Assembly: GCA_031082105.1 (NCBI GenBank)
Contig: JAVHLO010000005.1
Span: 4,164-25,962, forward strand
Direction of reading: 5' to 3'
DNA from: Planctomycetota bacterium
Lineage (GTDB): Bacteria; Planctomycetota; MHYJ01; JACQXL01; JAVHLO01
Length of the DNA: 21,799 nt
Under the pieces are notes generated by a model that saw only the letters and a program-made list of their open reading frames with translations, searched no databases and was not told the origin of the DNA. Position numbers and translations under genes: made by a program. How positions within the stretch are numbered: position 1 is the stretch's first letter; every line of letters starts with the position of its first letter. Below are positions 1-7,954 of this stretch, one piece after another.

Positions 1-1
1 C

Positions 2-1141
2 TCCCACGGCGAGACGCTTCCGCACCGCGTCGCATTCTTGTTGGCCCCGCCGCCGGCAAGTTCGAAAGACTCCACGGGCAGGGCGCTGGAACTCGCTTCC
101 CTGTTCCGCCGAAGATTGAACATCGAAGTCTTGTTCTTCCTCAACAGCCTCCAGGTCGCCGAGCGTGAGCTGGAGGAAAAATACCGTGAAGGACGAAAGA
201 GCGGAGTCCTGTTCTTCCCATACAACCAGTTGCCCGCCGTCCGGGTCGCGGACAAGGAAATCACCGTCTCGCACAAGGACATCTTCACCGAGGGCTCGCC
301 CGGCTCCTGGACCTGCGATTTCCTCGTGGTAGACGAAAAGGCCGCTCCCGGCTGGGAAGTCGACTGGCCGACCCGGATGTTCAACGCCCCCTCGGACCGC
401 GAGGGGTTCTTCTCTTCATCGAACCCAACGGCCCTGCCGGCCGAGTCCGGCAGGAAGGGAGTCTTTGTCGTCGGCAACAGCCGGGCCAATTCTTCCACCG
501 AGGAGTCGCTGGCCGAGGCCTCTGCAGCCGCCGCCGGGGTGTCCGTCCTGCTCGCAAAACCCGAGATCGAGGCCGAGACGCACGCGACCGTCGATCCGCA
601 GAAATGCGCGCTCTGCCTCACCTGCGTAAGGGTCTGCCCCCACTCAGCCATCGACTACGGAGAATACCCCGAGCACAAGCGCAGCGCCGCGAGGATATTC
701 GATGCCGCTTGCATCGGCTGCGGCATCTGTGTGGGCGAATGCCCCGCGCGGGCGATCGAATTGACGACGCCCGCGCCGGAGGAGAAGCCGGCGAAGACTC
801 TGGTCCTCTGCTGCAAGCGGTCTGCCCAGCAGGCGCGCGAGACACTTGCAGCGCACAAGTGGACTGTCCCGAAGGATGTCTGCTTCGTCGAGGTCCCCTG
901 CGCCGGCCGGGTAGATACCGGTCTCATCCTCAAAGCCTTCGAGACCGGACACGAGCGCGTGCTGGTACTCGGCTGTCACGAGGACGCCTGCAAGTCGATC
1001 TACGGCAACACCGCCGCGCAGAGGCGGGTCGACTACTTGAAAAAGAACCTGCCGGCAATCGGCATCGCCGCCGACCGGCTCGAGATGCGCCGGCTCGCGG
1101 CTTCGCAGGTCGAACGGCTGGCCGCGGTCCAGCCCGCATGA
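2..1141 (+). CDS. QmoB-like HdrA flavoprotein with C-terminal MvhD domain (5' partial)
   Basis: The frame is open to the left edge, so the true start lies outside the window; the TTG at 38 is only an internal codon. The visible 379 residues hold the end of an HdrA-type FAD fold, with GVFVVGNSRA and an Ala-rich ASAAAA helix as in the other HdrA proteins here. Two [4Fe-4S] ferredoxin motifs follow (CALCLTCVRVCP and CIGCGICVGECP, about residues 202-248), then an MvhD-like domain (LVLCCKRS, PCAGRV, LGCHEDACKS). HdrA plus ferredoxins plus MvhD in one chain is the architecture of QmoB of sulfate reducers and of some acetogen HdrA-MvhD proteins. Oddities: where HdrA normally has CVGSR...CSxxCC, this protein reads HRVAFLLAPPPASS with no Cys, so that cluster seems lost. 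The MvhD CNWC site is also reduced to CCKR. It is probably an electron-transfer subunit serving the MetVF/Hdr genes downstream. The stop TGA at 1139 is taken as a genuine stop. Confidence 0.75.
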   Translation, partial: SHGETLPHRVAFLLAPPPASSKDSTGRALELASLFRRRLNIEVLFFLNSLQVAERELEEKYREGRKSGVLFFPYNQLPAVRVADKEITVSHKDIFTEGSPGSWTCDFLVVDEKAAPGWEVDWPTRMFNAPSDREGFFSSSNPTALPAESGRKGVFVVGNSRANSSTEESLAEASAAAAGVSVLLAKPEIEAETHATVDPQKCALCLTCVRVCPHSAIDYGEYPEHKRSAARIFDAACIGCGICVGECPARAIELTTPAPEEKPAKTLVLCCKRSAQQARETLAAHKWTVPKDVCFVEVPCAGRVDTGLILKAFETGHERVLVLGCHEDACKSIYGNTAAQRRVDYLKKNLPAIGIAADRLEMRRLAASQVERLAAVQPA

Positions 1142-1147
1142 TTTGCG

Positions 1148-1171
1148 AACCTTCGGCTAAGGCCGAAAGTT
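1148..1171 (+). repeat. hairpin after the QmoB-like gene
   Basis: Seven bases after the stop codon, AAC-C-TTCGGC pairs with GCCGAA-A-GTT around a TAAG loop, giving nine pairs with one C-A mismatch. There is no clear U-tract after it, so it is better described as a dispersed palindrome or RNA-processing hairpin than as a proven terminator. Confidence 0.4.
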
Positions 1172-1257
1172 TGTAGTGGCTCCGTCAGGCGCTCGATTGG
1201 ACAACGCCTTACAGCGTCACTGCGAACTCGGTGACCCCAAGTTTTGAGGTACAGAGA

Positions 1258-1956
1258 ATGATCATCGCGGAACAGAAGCCTTTTGAGAGGATCGTCGAGA
1301 TGACCGCAAAGGCGCGCAACATACTGGTTGCGGGCTGCGGCACCTGCGTGACCGTGTGCCTGGCGGGCGGCGCGAAAGAGGTCGCGGTCGTCGCCTCAAA
1401 GCTCCGCCTCGCTGCGCAGAACGCGGGCCGCAAGATCACCGTCACCGAGGCGACCATCGAGCGCCAGTGCGAGAATGAGTTCGTCGAAAAGCTCGCACCG
1501 GCCTTGAAGGGCGTGGATACCGTAGTGTCGCTCGCGTGCGGCATCGGCGTCCAGTTCCTGGCCGAGGCCTTCCAGAACCTGCCCATACTCCCGGGCGTCA
1601 ACACCAGGTTCCTCGGCGCGCCCTCCAAGCAGGGCACGTGGCAGGAGAAGTGCATGGCCTGCGGTGATTGCCGGCTCGACAAGACCGCCGGCGTCTGCCC
1701 TATGGCGAGGTGCTCGAAGAACCTGCTCAACGGTCCGTGCGGCGGATCGGCGAACGGCAAGTGCGAGGTCAACCCGCAGAAGATCGAGTGCGCATGGCAG
1801 TTGATCATCGACCGCATGGAGAAGCTCGGGCGTCTTGACGAGCTCGAGGCGATCACGCCGCCCAACGACTGGTCGACCGCGCACGACGGCGGAGTCAGGG
1901 AGACCGCCAGCGAACAGGCCGTCCCAGCAAAGACGGAAGCGATGAAAAGCGTCTGA
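1258..1956 (+). CDS. metV: MetV, zinc/iron-sulfur partner of methylene-THF reductase
   Basis: This 232-aa protein matches the MetV (MTHFR C-terminal zinc-finger-like) family that partners MetF in the Wood-Ljungdahl methyl branch of bacteria. Visible hallmarks are GCGTCVTVC near the N-terminus (Cys 27, 30, 34), a core with SLACGIG, and a dense C-terminal Cys cluster: CMACGDC, then CPMARC, GPCGG and further Cys (132, 135, 138, 147, 152, 161, 169, 178). ATG 1258 is chosen because GAGG at 1246-1249 lies eight bases upstream and MIIAEQKPFE looks like a natural family start. A GTG at 1231 in the same frame is a weaker alternative. It is followed by metF after a repeat-filled 130-bp gap. In Moorella-type complexes MetV links MetF to HdrCBA-MvhD, and the same neighbours are present here. 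In the cell it should be cytoplasmic. Confidence 0.9.
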   Translation: MIIAEQKPFERIVEMTAKARNILVAGCGTCVTVCLAGGAKEVAVVASKLRLAAQNAGRKITVTEATIERQCENEFVEKLAPALKGVDTVVSLACGIGVQFLAEAFQNLPILPGVNTRFLGAPSKQGTWQEKCMACGDCRLDKTAGVCPMARCSKNLLNGPCGGSANGKCEVNPQKIECAWQLIIDRMEKLGRLDELEAITPPNDWSTAHDGGVRETASEQAVPAKTEAMKSV

Positions 1957-1963
1957 GATTTTA

Positions 1964-2071
1964 ATTTGGCGGTTTTAGATTTTAGATTGGCGATTTTGGA
2001 TTTCTGCGCAGCGGTCCGGTATCTGAAACCCACGACCCAAATCGAAAATCCAAAATCTAAAATCTAAATTC
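1964..2071 (+). repeat. AT-rich imperfect inverted repeat
   Basis: The left arm (1964-2003, containing TTTTAGATTTTAGATTGG) and the right arm (2035-2071, containing AATCCAAAATCTAAAATC) are imperfect reverse complements around a GC-rich centre. The element is strikingly AT-rich against its surroundings. Similar elements lie at 16181-16266 and 17068-17127. Its right end supplies sequence directly upstream of the metF ribosome-binding site. Confidence 0.7.
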
Positions 2072-2086
2072 CAGAAGGATGCTGCA

Positions 2087-3004
2087 ATGACAATCGAAAG
2101 CAATCTTGAGCGCGTACTGCAGGCCGGCAAATTCGCGGTTACCGGCGAGCTTGGTCCCCCGCGCGGGGCCGATGTCGAGGTCATCAAGAAGAAGGCCCAG
2201 TTACTGAAGGGACACGTGGACGCCGTCAACGTCACCGACAACCAGACGGCCATCGTCCGCATGTCCAGCGTCGCCGCGTGCGCGCTCCTCAGTCAACTGG
2301 GGCTCGACCCGGTCCTTCAGATGGTCTGCCGCGACCGGAACCGGATCGCGCTGCAGAGCGACCTGTTCGGCGCGTACGCGCTCGGGATACGCAACGTCCT
2401 CTGCCTGACCGGCGACCACCAGAAGTTCGGGGATCACCCCACGGCCAAAAACGTATTCGACCTCGACTCGATCCAGCTCATCCAGACGGTCAAGCGGCTG
2501 CGCGACGAAAAGAAGATGCTCGGCGGCTCCGATGTCCAGGGCGAGTTCAAGATGTTGATCGGCGCCGCGGAGAATCCGTTCGGCGACCCGTTCAAGTTCC
2601 GTGTCACCAGGCTCGCAAAGAAGGTGGCCGCCGGCGTCCAGTTCCTCCAGACTCAGTGCATCTTCAACCTGCCCAAGTTCAAGGAGTGGATGAAGATGGT
2701 CTGTGACCGCGGCCTCCATGAAAAAGTCGCCATCTTCGGCGGGGTCACGCCCATCAAGTCGGCCGGTATGGCCAAGTACATGAAAAACTCCGTTGCCGGC
2801 ATGGATGTGCCCGACGAGATCATCAAGCGGGTCGCCGGCGTACCCAAGGGCAAGGCGTCCGAGGAAGGGGTCAAGATAGCGGTTGAAACGATCCAGCAGT
2901 TGAAGGAAACCCCGGGCGTCCGCGGCATTCACATGATGGCCATCGAATGGGAAGAGATGGTCCCGAAGATCCTCCAGCAGGCCGGCCTGTCGCCCAGGCC
3001 GTAG
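2087..3004 (+). CDS. metF: methylenetetrahydrofolate reductase, MetF
   Basis: The 305-aa protein has the TIM-barrel MTHFR signature: VTGELGPPRG at the first strand, NVTDNQTAIVRM, the FAD/folate-region run CRDRNR followed by NVLCLTGDH, QFLQTQCIFN, and FGGVTPI. It reduces methylene-THF to methyl-THF, the last reductive step of the Wood-Ljungdahl methyl branch, in the cytoplasm. ATG 2087 is supported by AGAAGG about eight bases upstream. Length is normal for the short MetF type that works with MetV and lacks the regulatory domain of eukaryotic enzymes. It follows metV and precedes hdrC and hdrA. That order suggests that its flavin receives electrons through an Hdr-type complex and not directly from NADH. 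Confidence 0.92.
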   Translation: MTIESNLERVLQAGKFAVTGELGPPRGADVEVIKKKAQLLKGHVDAVNVTDNQTAIVRMSSVAACALLSQLGLDPVLQMVCRDRNRIALQSDLFGAYALGIRNVLCLTGDHQKFGDHPTAKNVFDLDSIQLIQTVKRLRDEKKMLGGSDVQGEFKMLIGAAENPFGDPFKFRVTRLAKKVAAGVQFLQTQCIFNLPKFKEWMKMVCDRGLHEKVAIFGGVTPIKSAGMAKYMKNSVAGMDVPDEIIKRVAGVPKGKASEEGVKIAVETIQQLKETPGVRGIHMMAIEWEEMVPKILQQAGLSPRP

Positions 3005-3050
3005 AAACAATGTCGGCCGGTCCTGGTTGTGGAATCGCGTTTCCACCTCC

Positions 3051-3116
3051 TCCCTCCTCGTACAGAGGAGGGATAAGAATACCTTTCCGTTCGCGGGGGA
3101 ACAACGTTCCCCCCGC
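3051..3116 (+). repeat. two adjacent hairpins in the metF-hdrC spacer
   Basis: TCCCTCCTC (3051-3059) pairs with GAGGAGGGA (3065-3073) around GTACA. GCGGGGGAAC (3093-3102) pairs with GTTCCCCCCGC (3106-3116), with one extra C. Neither is followed by a U-tract. They occupy most of the 197-bp spacer and may be dispersed palindromes or transcript-processing structures. Confidence 0.5.
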
Positions 3117-3201
3117 GGCGGAGAGGACTGCCGGCGGGAAACGGCCGACACCGGACCGCGAGCCGGGAATCGTGAACTCAGTACTATTGGGATGTACCGA
3201 C

Positions 3202-3690
3202 ATGACCACAGAAACGACCCCCCCTGTTGAGACCACGACTCTAGATCCGGGATTCAAACATGAGGTCTCGAACCAGCCCGGCGGGGAAAATCTCAAGGTC
3301 TGTTTCGCCTGCGGCGTCTGTACCGCCGGCTGCCCCGTCAGCGAGATCGACCCCTCGTATAACCCGCGCAGGATTATCAGAATGATACTGCTCGGCATGC
3401 GCGAGCGCGTCCTCTCGTCCGACGCCATCTGGCTGTGCGCGATGTGCTATACGTGCTACGCCCACTGCCCGCAGAACGTCAAGTTCACGAACATCATGTC
3501 CGTCCTCAGGAATATGGCGGAACGGGAAGGCTTCGTCAAGCCGGAATTCGTCAAGCTCATCGGAAACGTCGACGACCTGTCGCAGCGTGTCCGCAGGCGC
3601 ATGGTGCTGTCGGTGCTGAAGAACAAGGAGTCCATGAAGGAGGTCGACGTCAAGAAGCTGCTCGCGGACGCGGCAAAAGAAGAAGGATAG
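3202..3690 (+). CDS. hdrC: HdrC-like iron-sulfur subunit
   Basis: A 162-aa HdrC-type protein with two [4Fe-4S] motifs: CFACGVCTAGCP (Cys 34, 37, 40, 44) and CAMCYTCYAHCP (Cys 79, 82, 85, 89). These are the arrangement and spacing of HdrC of heterodisulfide reductase. It would carry electrons between HdrA and an HdrB-type catalytic subunit. ATG 3202 is preferred because the protein then begins just before the conserved region. GTG 3172 is in frame, and no strong Shine-Dalgarno decides between them. No separate hdrB is present in the window; it is either upstream, outside the window, or replaced by the MvhD-HdrC-HdrB fusion further on. Its position between metF and hdrA fits the MetVF-HdrCBA-MvhD type of complex. 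Confidence 0.88.
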   Translation: MTTETTPPVETTTLDPGFKHEVSNQPGGENLKVCFACGVCTAGCPVSEIDPSYNPRRIIRMILLGMRERVLSSDAIWLCAMCYTCYAHCPQNVKFTNIMSVLRNMAEREGFVKPEFVKLIGNVDDLSQRVRRRMVLSVLKNKESMKEVDVKKLLADAAKEEG

Positions 3691-3780
3691 CCCCCCCCGG
3701 AAGGCGGGACATGGAGAATGTCTTGCGTGTCTTGTGGCACTTGTTCCCTGTTTGATTTGCTGAGTTTGGTGAACTGATCG

Positions 3781-6516
3781 GTGTCTGCAGAATCCACAGT
3801 AGTGGTGATCGGTGCCGGAATCGCCGGTATTCAGGCGTCGCTCGACCTCGCCGAGATGGGGGTCAATGTCTTCCTGGTCGACCGCAGCCCGACCGTGGGC
3901 GGTCGGATGGCCCAGTTGGATAAGACCTTCCCGACGAACGACTGCGCGCTCTGAATTCTCTCCCCGAAGATCGCCGACGTGTCTCGGCACCCGAGGATAA
4001 AGATCCTCACCTGTCACGAGGTTGTCGGGCTGAGCGGCCAGGCGGGCGAGTTTCGCCTGAAGCTGGTCAAGAAGCCGCGCTACGTCGACGAGAAGAAGTG
4101 CACCTCCTGCGGCGACTGCGCCAAGGTCTGCCCGACGGAGACGGTCAACCAGTTCGACGTCGGCCTCTCCAGGAGAAAGGCCGTCTACAAGTACTTCGCC
4201 CAGGCGGTGCCCGCGGCGTGGGCCATCGAGAAGAACGGCGTCGCCCGATGCGTGCGCGCCTGCCCCGCCATGGTCGATGCGCGCGGCTACGTCTCGCTCA
4301 TCGCGGAAGAGAAGTTCGCCGAGGCGCTCGCCGTCGAGAAGAAGAAGAATCCGCTCCCGCTCGTTTGCGGCCGCGTCTGCACCGCGCCGTGTATGGAAGA
4401 GTGCAGGCGCAAGGAGATCGAGGAGGCCATCGACATCCGCGGACTCAAGCGGTTCATCGCGGACTACGAGCTGAAGGCCAAGGCGCTCCCGAAACCTGAG
4501 CTGCCGCCGAAGAAAGAGAAGAAAGTCGCCGTCGTCGGGTCCGGCCCGGGCGGACTCACCGCGGCCTACCAGTTGGCCCTGCTCGGCTACGACGTCACCA
4601 TCTTTGAAGCGCTCGGCGTCGCAGGCGGCATGCTCACCGTCGGTATCCCGGAGTACCGGCTCCCCAGGGATATCCTGGCAGCGGAGATAAAGTACATCAC
4701 CGAGCTCGGCGTGAAGATTGAGCTCGATTCGCCCGTCGGCGCGCCCGGCAGGACGCTCGACGACCTCAGGAAACAGGGGTACGGCGCGGTACTGCTCGCG
4801 ATCGGCGCACACAAGTCGCTGAAGCTCGACATCCCCGGCGAAGAGGCCGGCGGGGTGGTTGCCGCCACGGACTTCCTGCGCGACGTGAACACCGGCGGCA
4901 ATGCGAAGGCGGGCAAGCGTGTGGCCGTCATCGGCGGCGGCAACGCGGCGATAGACTGCGCGCGCACCGCATGGCGGCTGGGCGCCGGAGAGATCACCAT
5001 CGTCTACCGCCGCTCGCGCCAGGAGATGCCGGCGGAGAAGTCCGAGATAGAAGAGGCGGAAAAGGAGGGGGTGAAACTGCAGTTGCTGGCGGCCCCGGTC
5101 GAGATCATCGCCGGCAAGGGCGGCCAGGTCGCCCAACTGAAGTGCGTGAAGATGGAGCTCGGCGCGCCGGACGCCAGCGGGCGGCCGAGACCGATCCCGA
5201 TAAAGGGGTCCGAGTACATAATGGACGTAGACATGGTGATCCCCGCGATAGGCCAGAAGCCCGAGACGGAGAAGCTCGGCTCCCTGGGCGAGATCGCGAC
5301 GGCGAAACAAGGGACGATCACCGTGGACCCGGTGAGCGCAGTGACGGGCCGCGAGGGCGTGTTCGCGTGCGGCGACGCCGTGCTCGGCCCCGCCACGGTG
5401 GTGAAGGCGATCGCCGGCGCGCACCAGGCGGCGATCTCGATAGACCGATACCTGTCCGGGCAGGATATGAAGGCGGGCCGCATGCCGCTCGACCTTAAAC
5501 CGCTGGCGGAGCGCAAGGACCCGCTGCCCGACGTGCCGCCGAAGCCGCGCATGAAGGCGACCGCCCTGCCGGTCGCGAAGCGCGCGGGCAACTTCAAGGA
5601 GGTGGAGCTCGGGTTCACGCGGGAAGAGGCGGTCGAGGAGGCGAAACGCTGCCTGAACTGCGGCCCGTGCTGCGAATGCCGCGAGTGCGAGCGCGTCTGC
5701 CTCGCCCAGGCAATCATACACGACCAGAAAGAAGAAGACGTCGAGCTCGAGGCCGCGTCGATCGTCGTCGCCACGGGGCTTGACGCGTTCGACATGACGA
5801 CCCTGCCGGAGTTCGGCAAGGGCAAGTTCAAGAACGTGCTGAGCGCGCTGGAGTTCGAGCGGATGAGCTCCGCGGCGGGCCCGACCACCGGGCACATCAT
5901 ACGCCGCAGCGATCATCGCACTCCGGCCAGCATCGCTTTCGTCCAGTGCGTCGCGTCCCGGGACGTGCGCTACAGCAGGTACTGCTCTTCCGTCTGCTGC
6001 ATGCACTCGACAAAGGAAGCCATGGTGGCGAAAGAGCACGTGCCCGGCCTGCAGTCCTACATCTTCTACACGGATTTCAGGGCGGTGGGCAAGTTCTTCC
6101 AGGAGTACCGGCGGAAGAGCGAGGAATTCTACGCGGTCTGCTACATCAGGGGCCGCGTCCTGAAGATTGAAGAGGACGCGCAGGCGAACCCGATCATCTG
6201 CTACGAAGACACGGAGACCGGCGTGATCGGCAGAAAGACGGTCGACATGGCGGTCCTTGCGACGACGCTGATCCCGAGCAAGGGAACGACCGAGCTGGCG
6301 GGCATACTGGGATTGCAGCAGGACGAATACAATTTTATCGAGAGCGATTCGCTCTCTCCGACTGACACCCCGGTTCCGGGTATTTTCGTATGCGGGTACT
6401 GTCGCGGCCCGACGGATATCCCTGAATCCGTTGCGCAGGCAAGCGCGGCGGCTGCGCGCGCCGCCGAGACTGCCGCCAGAATGGCCGGTGGCGTGGCCGG
6501 ACAGTTGACCCAGTAG
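3781..6516 (+). CDS. hdrA: Sec-containing HdrA with inserted GltD-like NAD(P)H module (copy 1)
   Basis: Reading UGA 3952-3954 as Sec gives 911 aa from GTG 3781; an in-frame TGA at 3775 bars an earlier start. Order of parts: FAD Rossmann GAGIAG; loop PTNDCAL-U-ILSPK with Sec 58; ferredoxin Cys 107, 110, 113, 117; then a roughly 490-residue insert. The insert resembles glutamate synthase small subunit/NfnB: Cys-rich head (VRACP, CGRVCTAPCMEEC), FAD site GSGPGG (253-258), nucleotide site GGGNAAID (385-), YRRSRQEMP, and FACGDA. After it come a Cys-dense motif CLNCGPCCECRECERVC (624-640), the second half of the HdrA FAD fold, and CVASRD...YCSSVCC (Cys 723, 735, 739, 740). HdrA is the flavin-bifurcating subunit; the insert adds a likely NAD(P)H-oxidising flavin site. 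It lacks the N-terminal CHCG domain of full HdrA. Residues encoded by 3985-5777 are identical to those at 11800-13592, while the flanks differ. Confidence 0.88.
3952..3988 (+). promoter_or_regulatory. Sec UGA codon and candidate bacterial SECIS hairpin (HdrA copy 1)
   Basis: UGA 3952-3954 interrupts the conserved PTNDCA-x-ILSPK loop. Downstream, GCCGA (3973-3977) pairs with TCGGC (3984-3988) around the loop CGTGTC, which starts 23 nt after the UGA and has G in its second position. This fits the bacterial SECIS pattern of a short stem with a G early in the apical loop. The pairing was found by eye, without an energy calculation. Confidence 0.75.
3985..5777 (+). repeat. 1793-bp perfect direct repeat, copy 1 (GltD-like cassette)
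   Basis: Identical to 11800-13592 at an offset of 7815 bp. Protein and shadow-frame translations agree throughout. The left edge lies just after the SECIS hairpin of the Sec codon, the right edge at the conserved IVVATG motif. Outside these points the two host genes remain homologous but differ at many bases. Confidence 0.92.
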
Positions 6517-6582
6517 CCTGTCCGAGTGTTCTGTGCGCCAGAGATTTTTGCCCCAGTCCAAAGCATGTGGAGGTTTGTTCCC

Positions 6583-7899
6583 ATGGAAGCCGACGTGCTA
6601 GTGATCGGGGGGGGAATCGCCGGAATTCAGGCCAGCCTTGATCTGGCCTCAATGGACCTCAAGGTCATTCAGGTCGAGAAGAGCCCTAGCATAGGCGGGA
6701 AGATGTCCCAGTTGGACAAGGTCTTCCCGACGAACGACTGCGCGATATGAATCCTCGCGCCCAAGATGGCCGCGTGTTCGGACCATCCAAACATCGAGTG
6801 CCTGACGTACTCCGCGGTGCGCGAGGTCTCCGGTAACGCAGGCGATTTCACCGTTACCGTCGCGAAGCGGCCGCGCTACATCAATGAATCGCTCTGCACC
6901 GGCTGCGGGGAGTGCACGGAGAAGTGTCCCGGCAAGGTGCCCGATGAGTTCAACCTCGGGCTCGCAAAGCGGAAGTCGATATTCTTCCACTTCGCCCAGG
7001 CCGTGCCGAGGATCCCGGTCATCGACCCGACAGCCTGTCTCATGCTGACCAAGGGGAAATGCGGCGTCTGCCAGAAGAAGTGCGGCGCCGGCGCAATCGA
7101 CTTCAAGCAGACGGAGCAACTGGTCAAGGCGCGCGTGGGCACCATCGTGGTCGCCACCGGTTTCGATATCTACGACGCGTCGCTCGCAACGGAGTACGGG
7201 TTCGGGAGAATAAAGAACGTCCTTAGCTCGCTCCAGTACGAACGGCTGATCTCCGCGTCCGGCCCCTCGGGCGGCCACCTCAACAAGCCGTCCGACGGCA
7301 AGCCGGCGCACAAGATCGCCTATGTGCTCTGCGTCGGGTCAAGAGACATCACGAGCAACAACTACTGCTCCGCCCTCTGCTGCATGTACGCCGCAAAGGA
7401 CGCAATGCTCGCGAGAGAACATGACGCCGGCTCGGAATCCTTCGTCTTCTACACGGACACGCGCTGTTCCGGCAAGGGGTTCTGGCAGTACTTCGAGAAG
7501 GCACGCAGCGAATATGGCGTCAATTTCATCCGCGGCCGGGTCTCGCGAATAACAGAGGACCACTCCGGCAATCCGGTCATGTGGTACGAGGACACAAAAC
7601 AGAGGCGCGCGAAGACGCTGACCGCCGACATGGTCATCCTGGCCAATGCGATCGTGCCCGCGTTCGGTACCGACAAGCTCGCTGCGATGCTCGGTATCGA
7701 GCTGGACAAGTTCGGCTTCATCGCGACGAACAGCTTCTCTCCGACCGACACGAACCGGGATGGGATATTCGTCGCGGGCTGCGTGGGGGGACCGAGAGAC
7801 ATTGCCGAAGCGGTGGCGCATGCCAGCGCGGCGGCCGCGCGCGCGGCGGAAACCGTGACTCGCGAAGCGGCCGTCCCGGCGATTGGGAACAGGGGCTGA
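6583..7899 (+). CDS. hdrA: short Sec-containing HdrA (QmoA-like architecture)
   Basis: ATG 6583 is preceded by GTGGAGG about ten bases upstream. Reading UGA 6748-6750 as Sec 56 gives 438 aa. Parts in order: FAD site GGGIAG, PTNDCAI-U-ILAPK loop, ferredoxin Cys 105, 108, 111, 115, an irregular second Cys set (152, 160, 163, 167), the rest of the FAD fold with IVVATG, CVGSRD...YCSALCC (Cys 250, 262, 266, 267), and GIFVAGC near the end. It lacks both the N-terminal CHCG domain and the C-terminal ferredoxins of full-length HdrA, as QmoA does. It is followed after 55 bp by a long HdrA that has exactly those parts, so the two probably pair as a heterodimer. Compared with the 911-aa copies, it shows what the gene looks like without the GltD-like insert. 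Confidence 0.9.
6748..6784 (+). promoter_or_regulatory. Sec UGA codon and candidate SECIS hairpin (short HdrA)
   Basis: After UGA 6748-6750, GGCCG (6768-6772) pairs with CGG-A-CC (6779-6784), one bulged A, around the loop CGTGTT. The loop begins 22 nt after the UGA and has G as its second base. The loop nearly matches that of the HdrA copy 1 element. Confidence 0.75.
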
Positions 7900-7954
7900 T
7901 TTCCCGGGACGACCGGCCGGCAGTTCTCTGAACCGACTATTCCGGAGAATAAAC

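Noticed and set aside
604..1176. Alternative + frame of 190 codons inside the first gene
   Set aside because: It is a frame-shifted shadow of the QmoB-like ferredoxin and MvhD coding region, Arg-rich and without motifs.
3734..3760. TGGCAC in the hdrC-hdrA spacer as a sigma-54 -24 box
   Set aside because: No TTGC-type -12 element follows at the required spacing.
3241..6561. Very long reverse-strand open frame (1106 codons), with a matching one at 11545-13743
   Set aside because: It lies antisense to the two HdrA genes, has Arg/Ala/Leu/Asp-rich low-information composition typical of GC-rich shadow frames, and shows no motif. The second exists because the 1793-bp repeat copies it.
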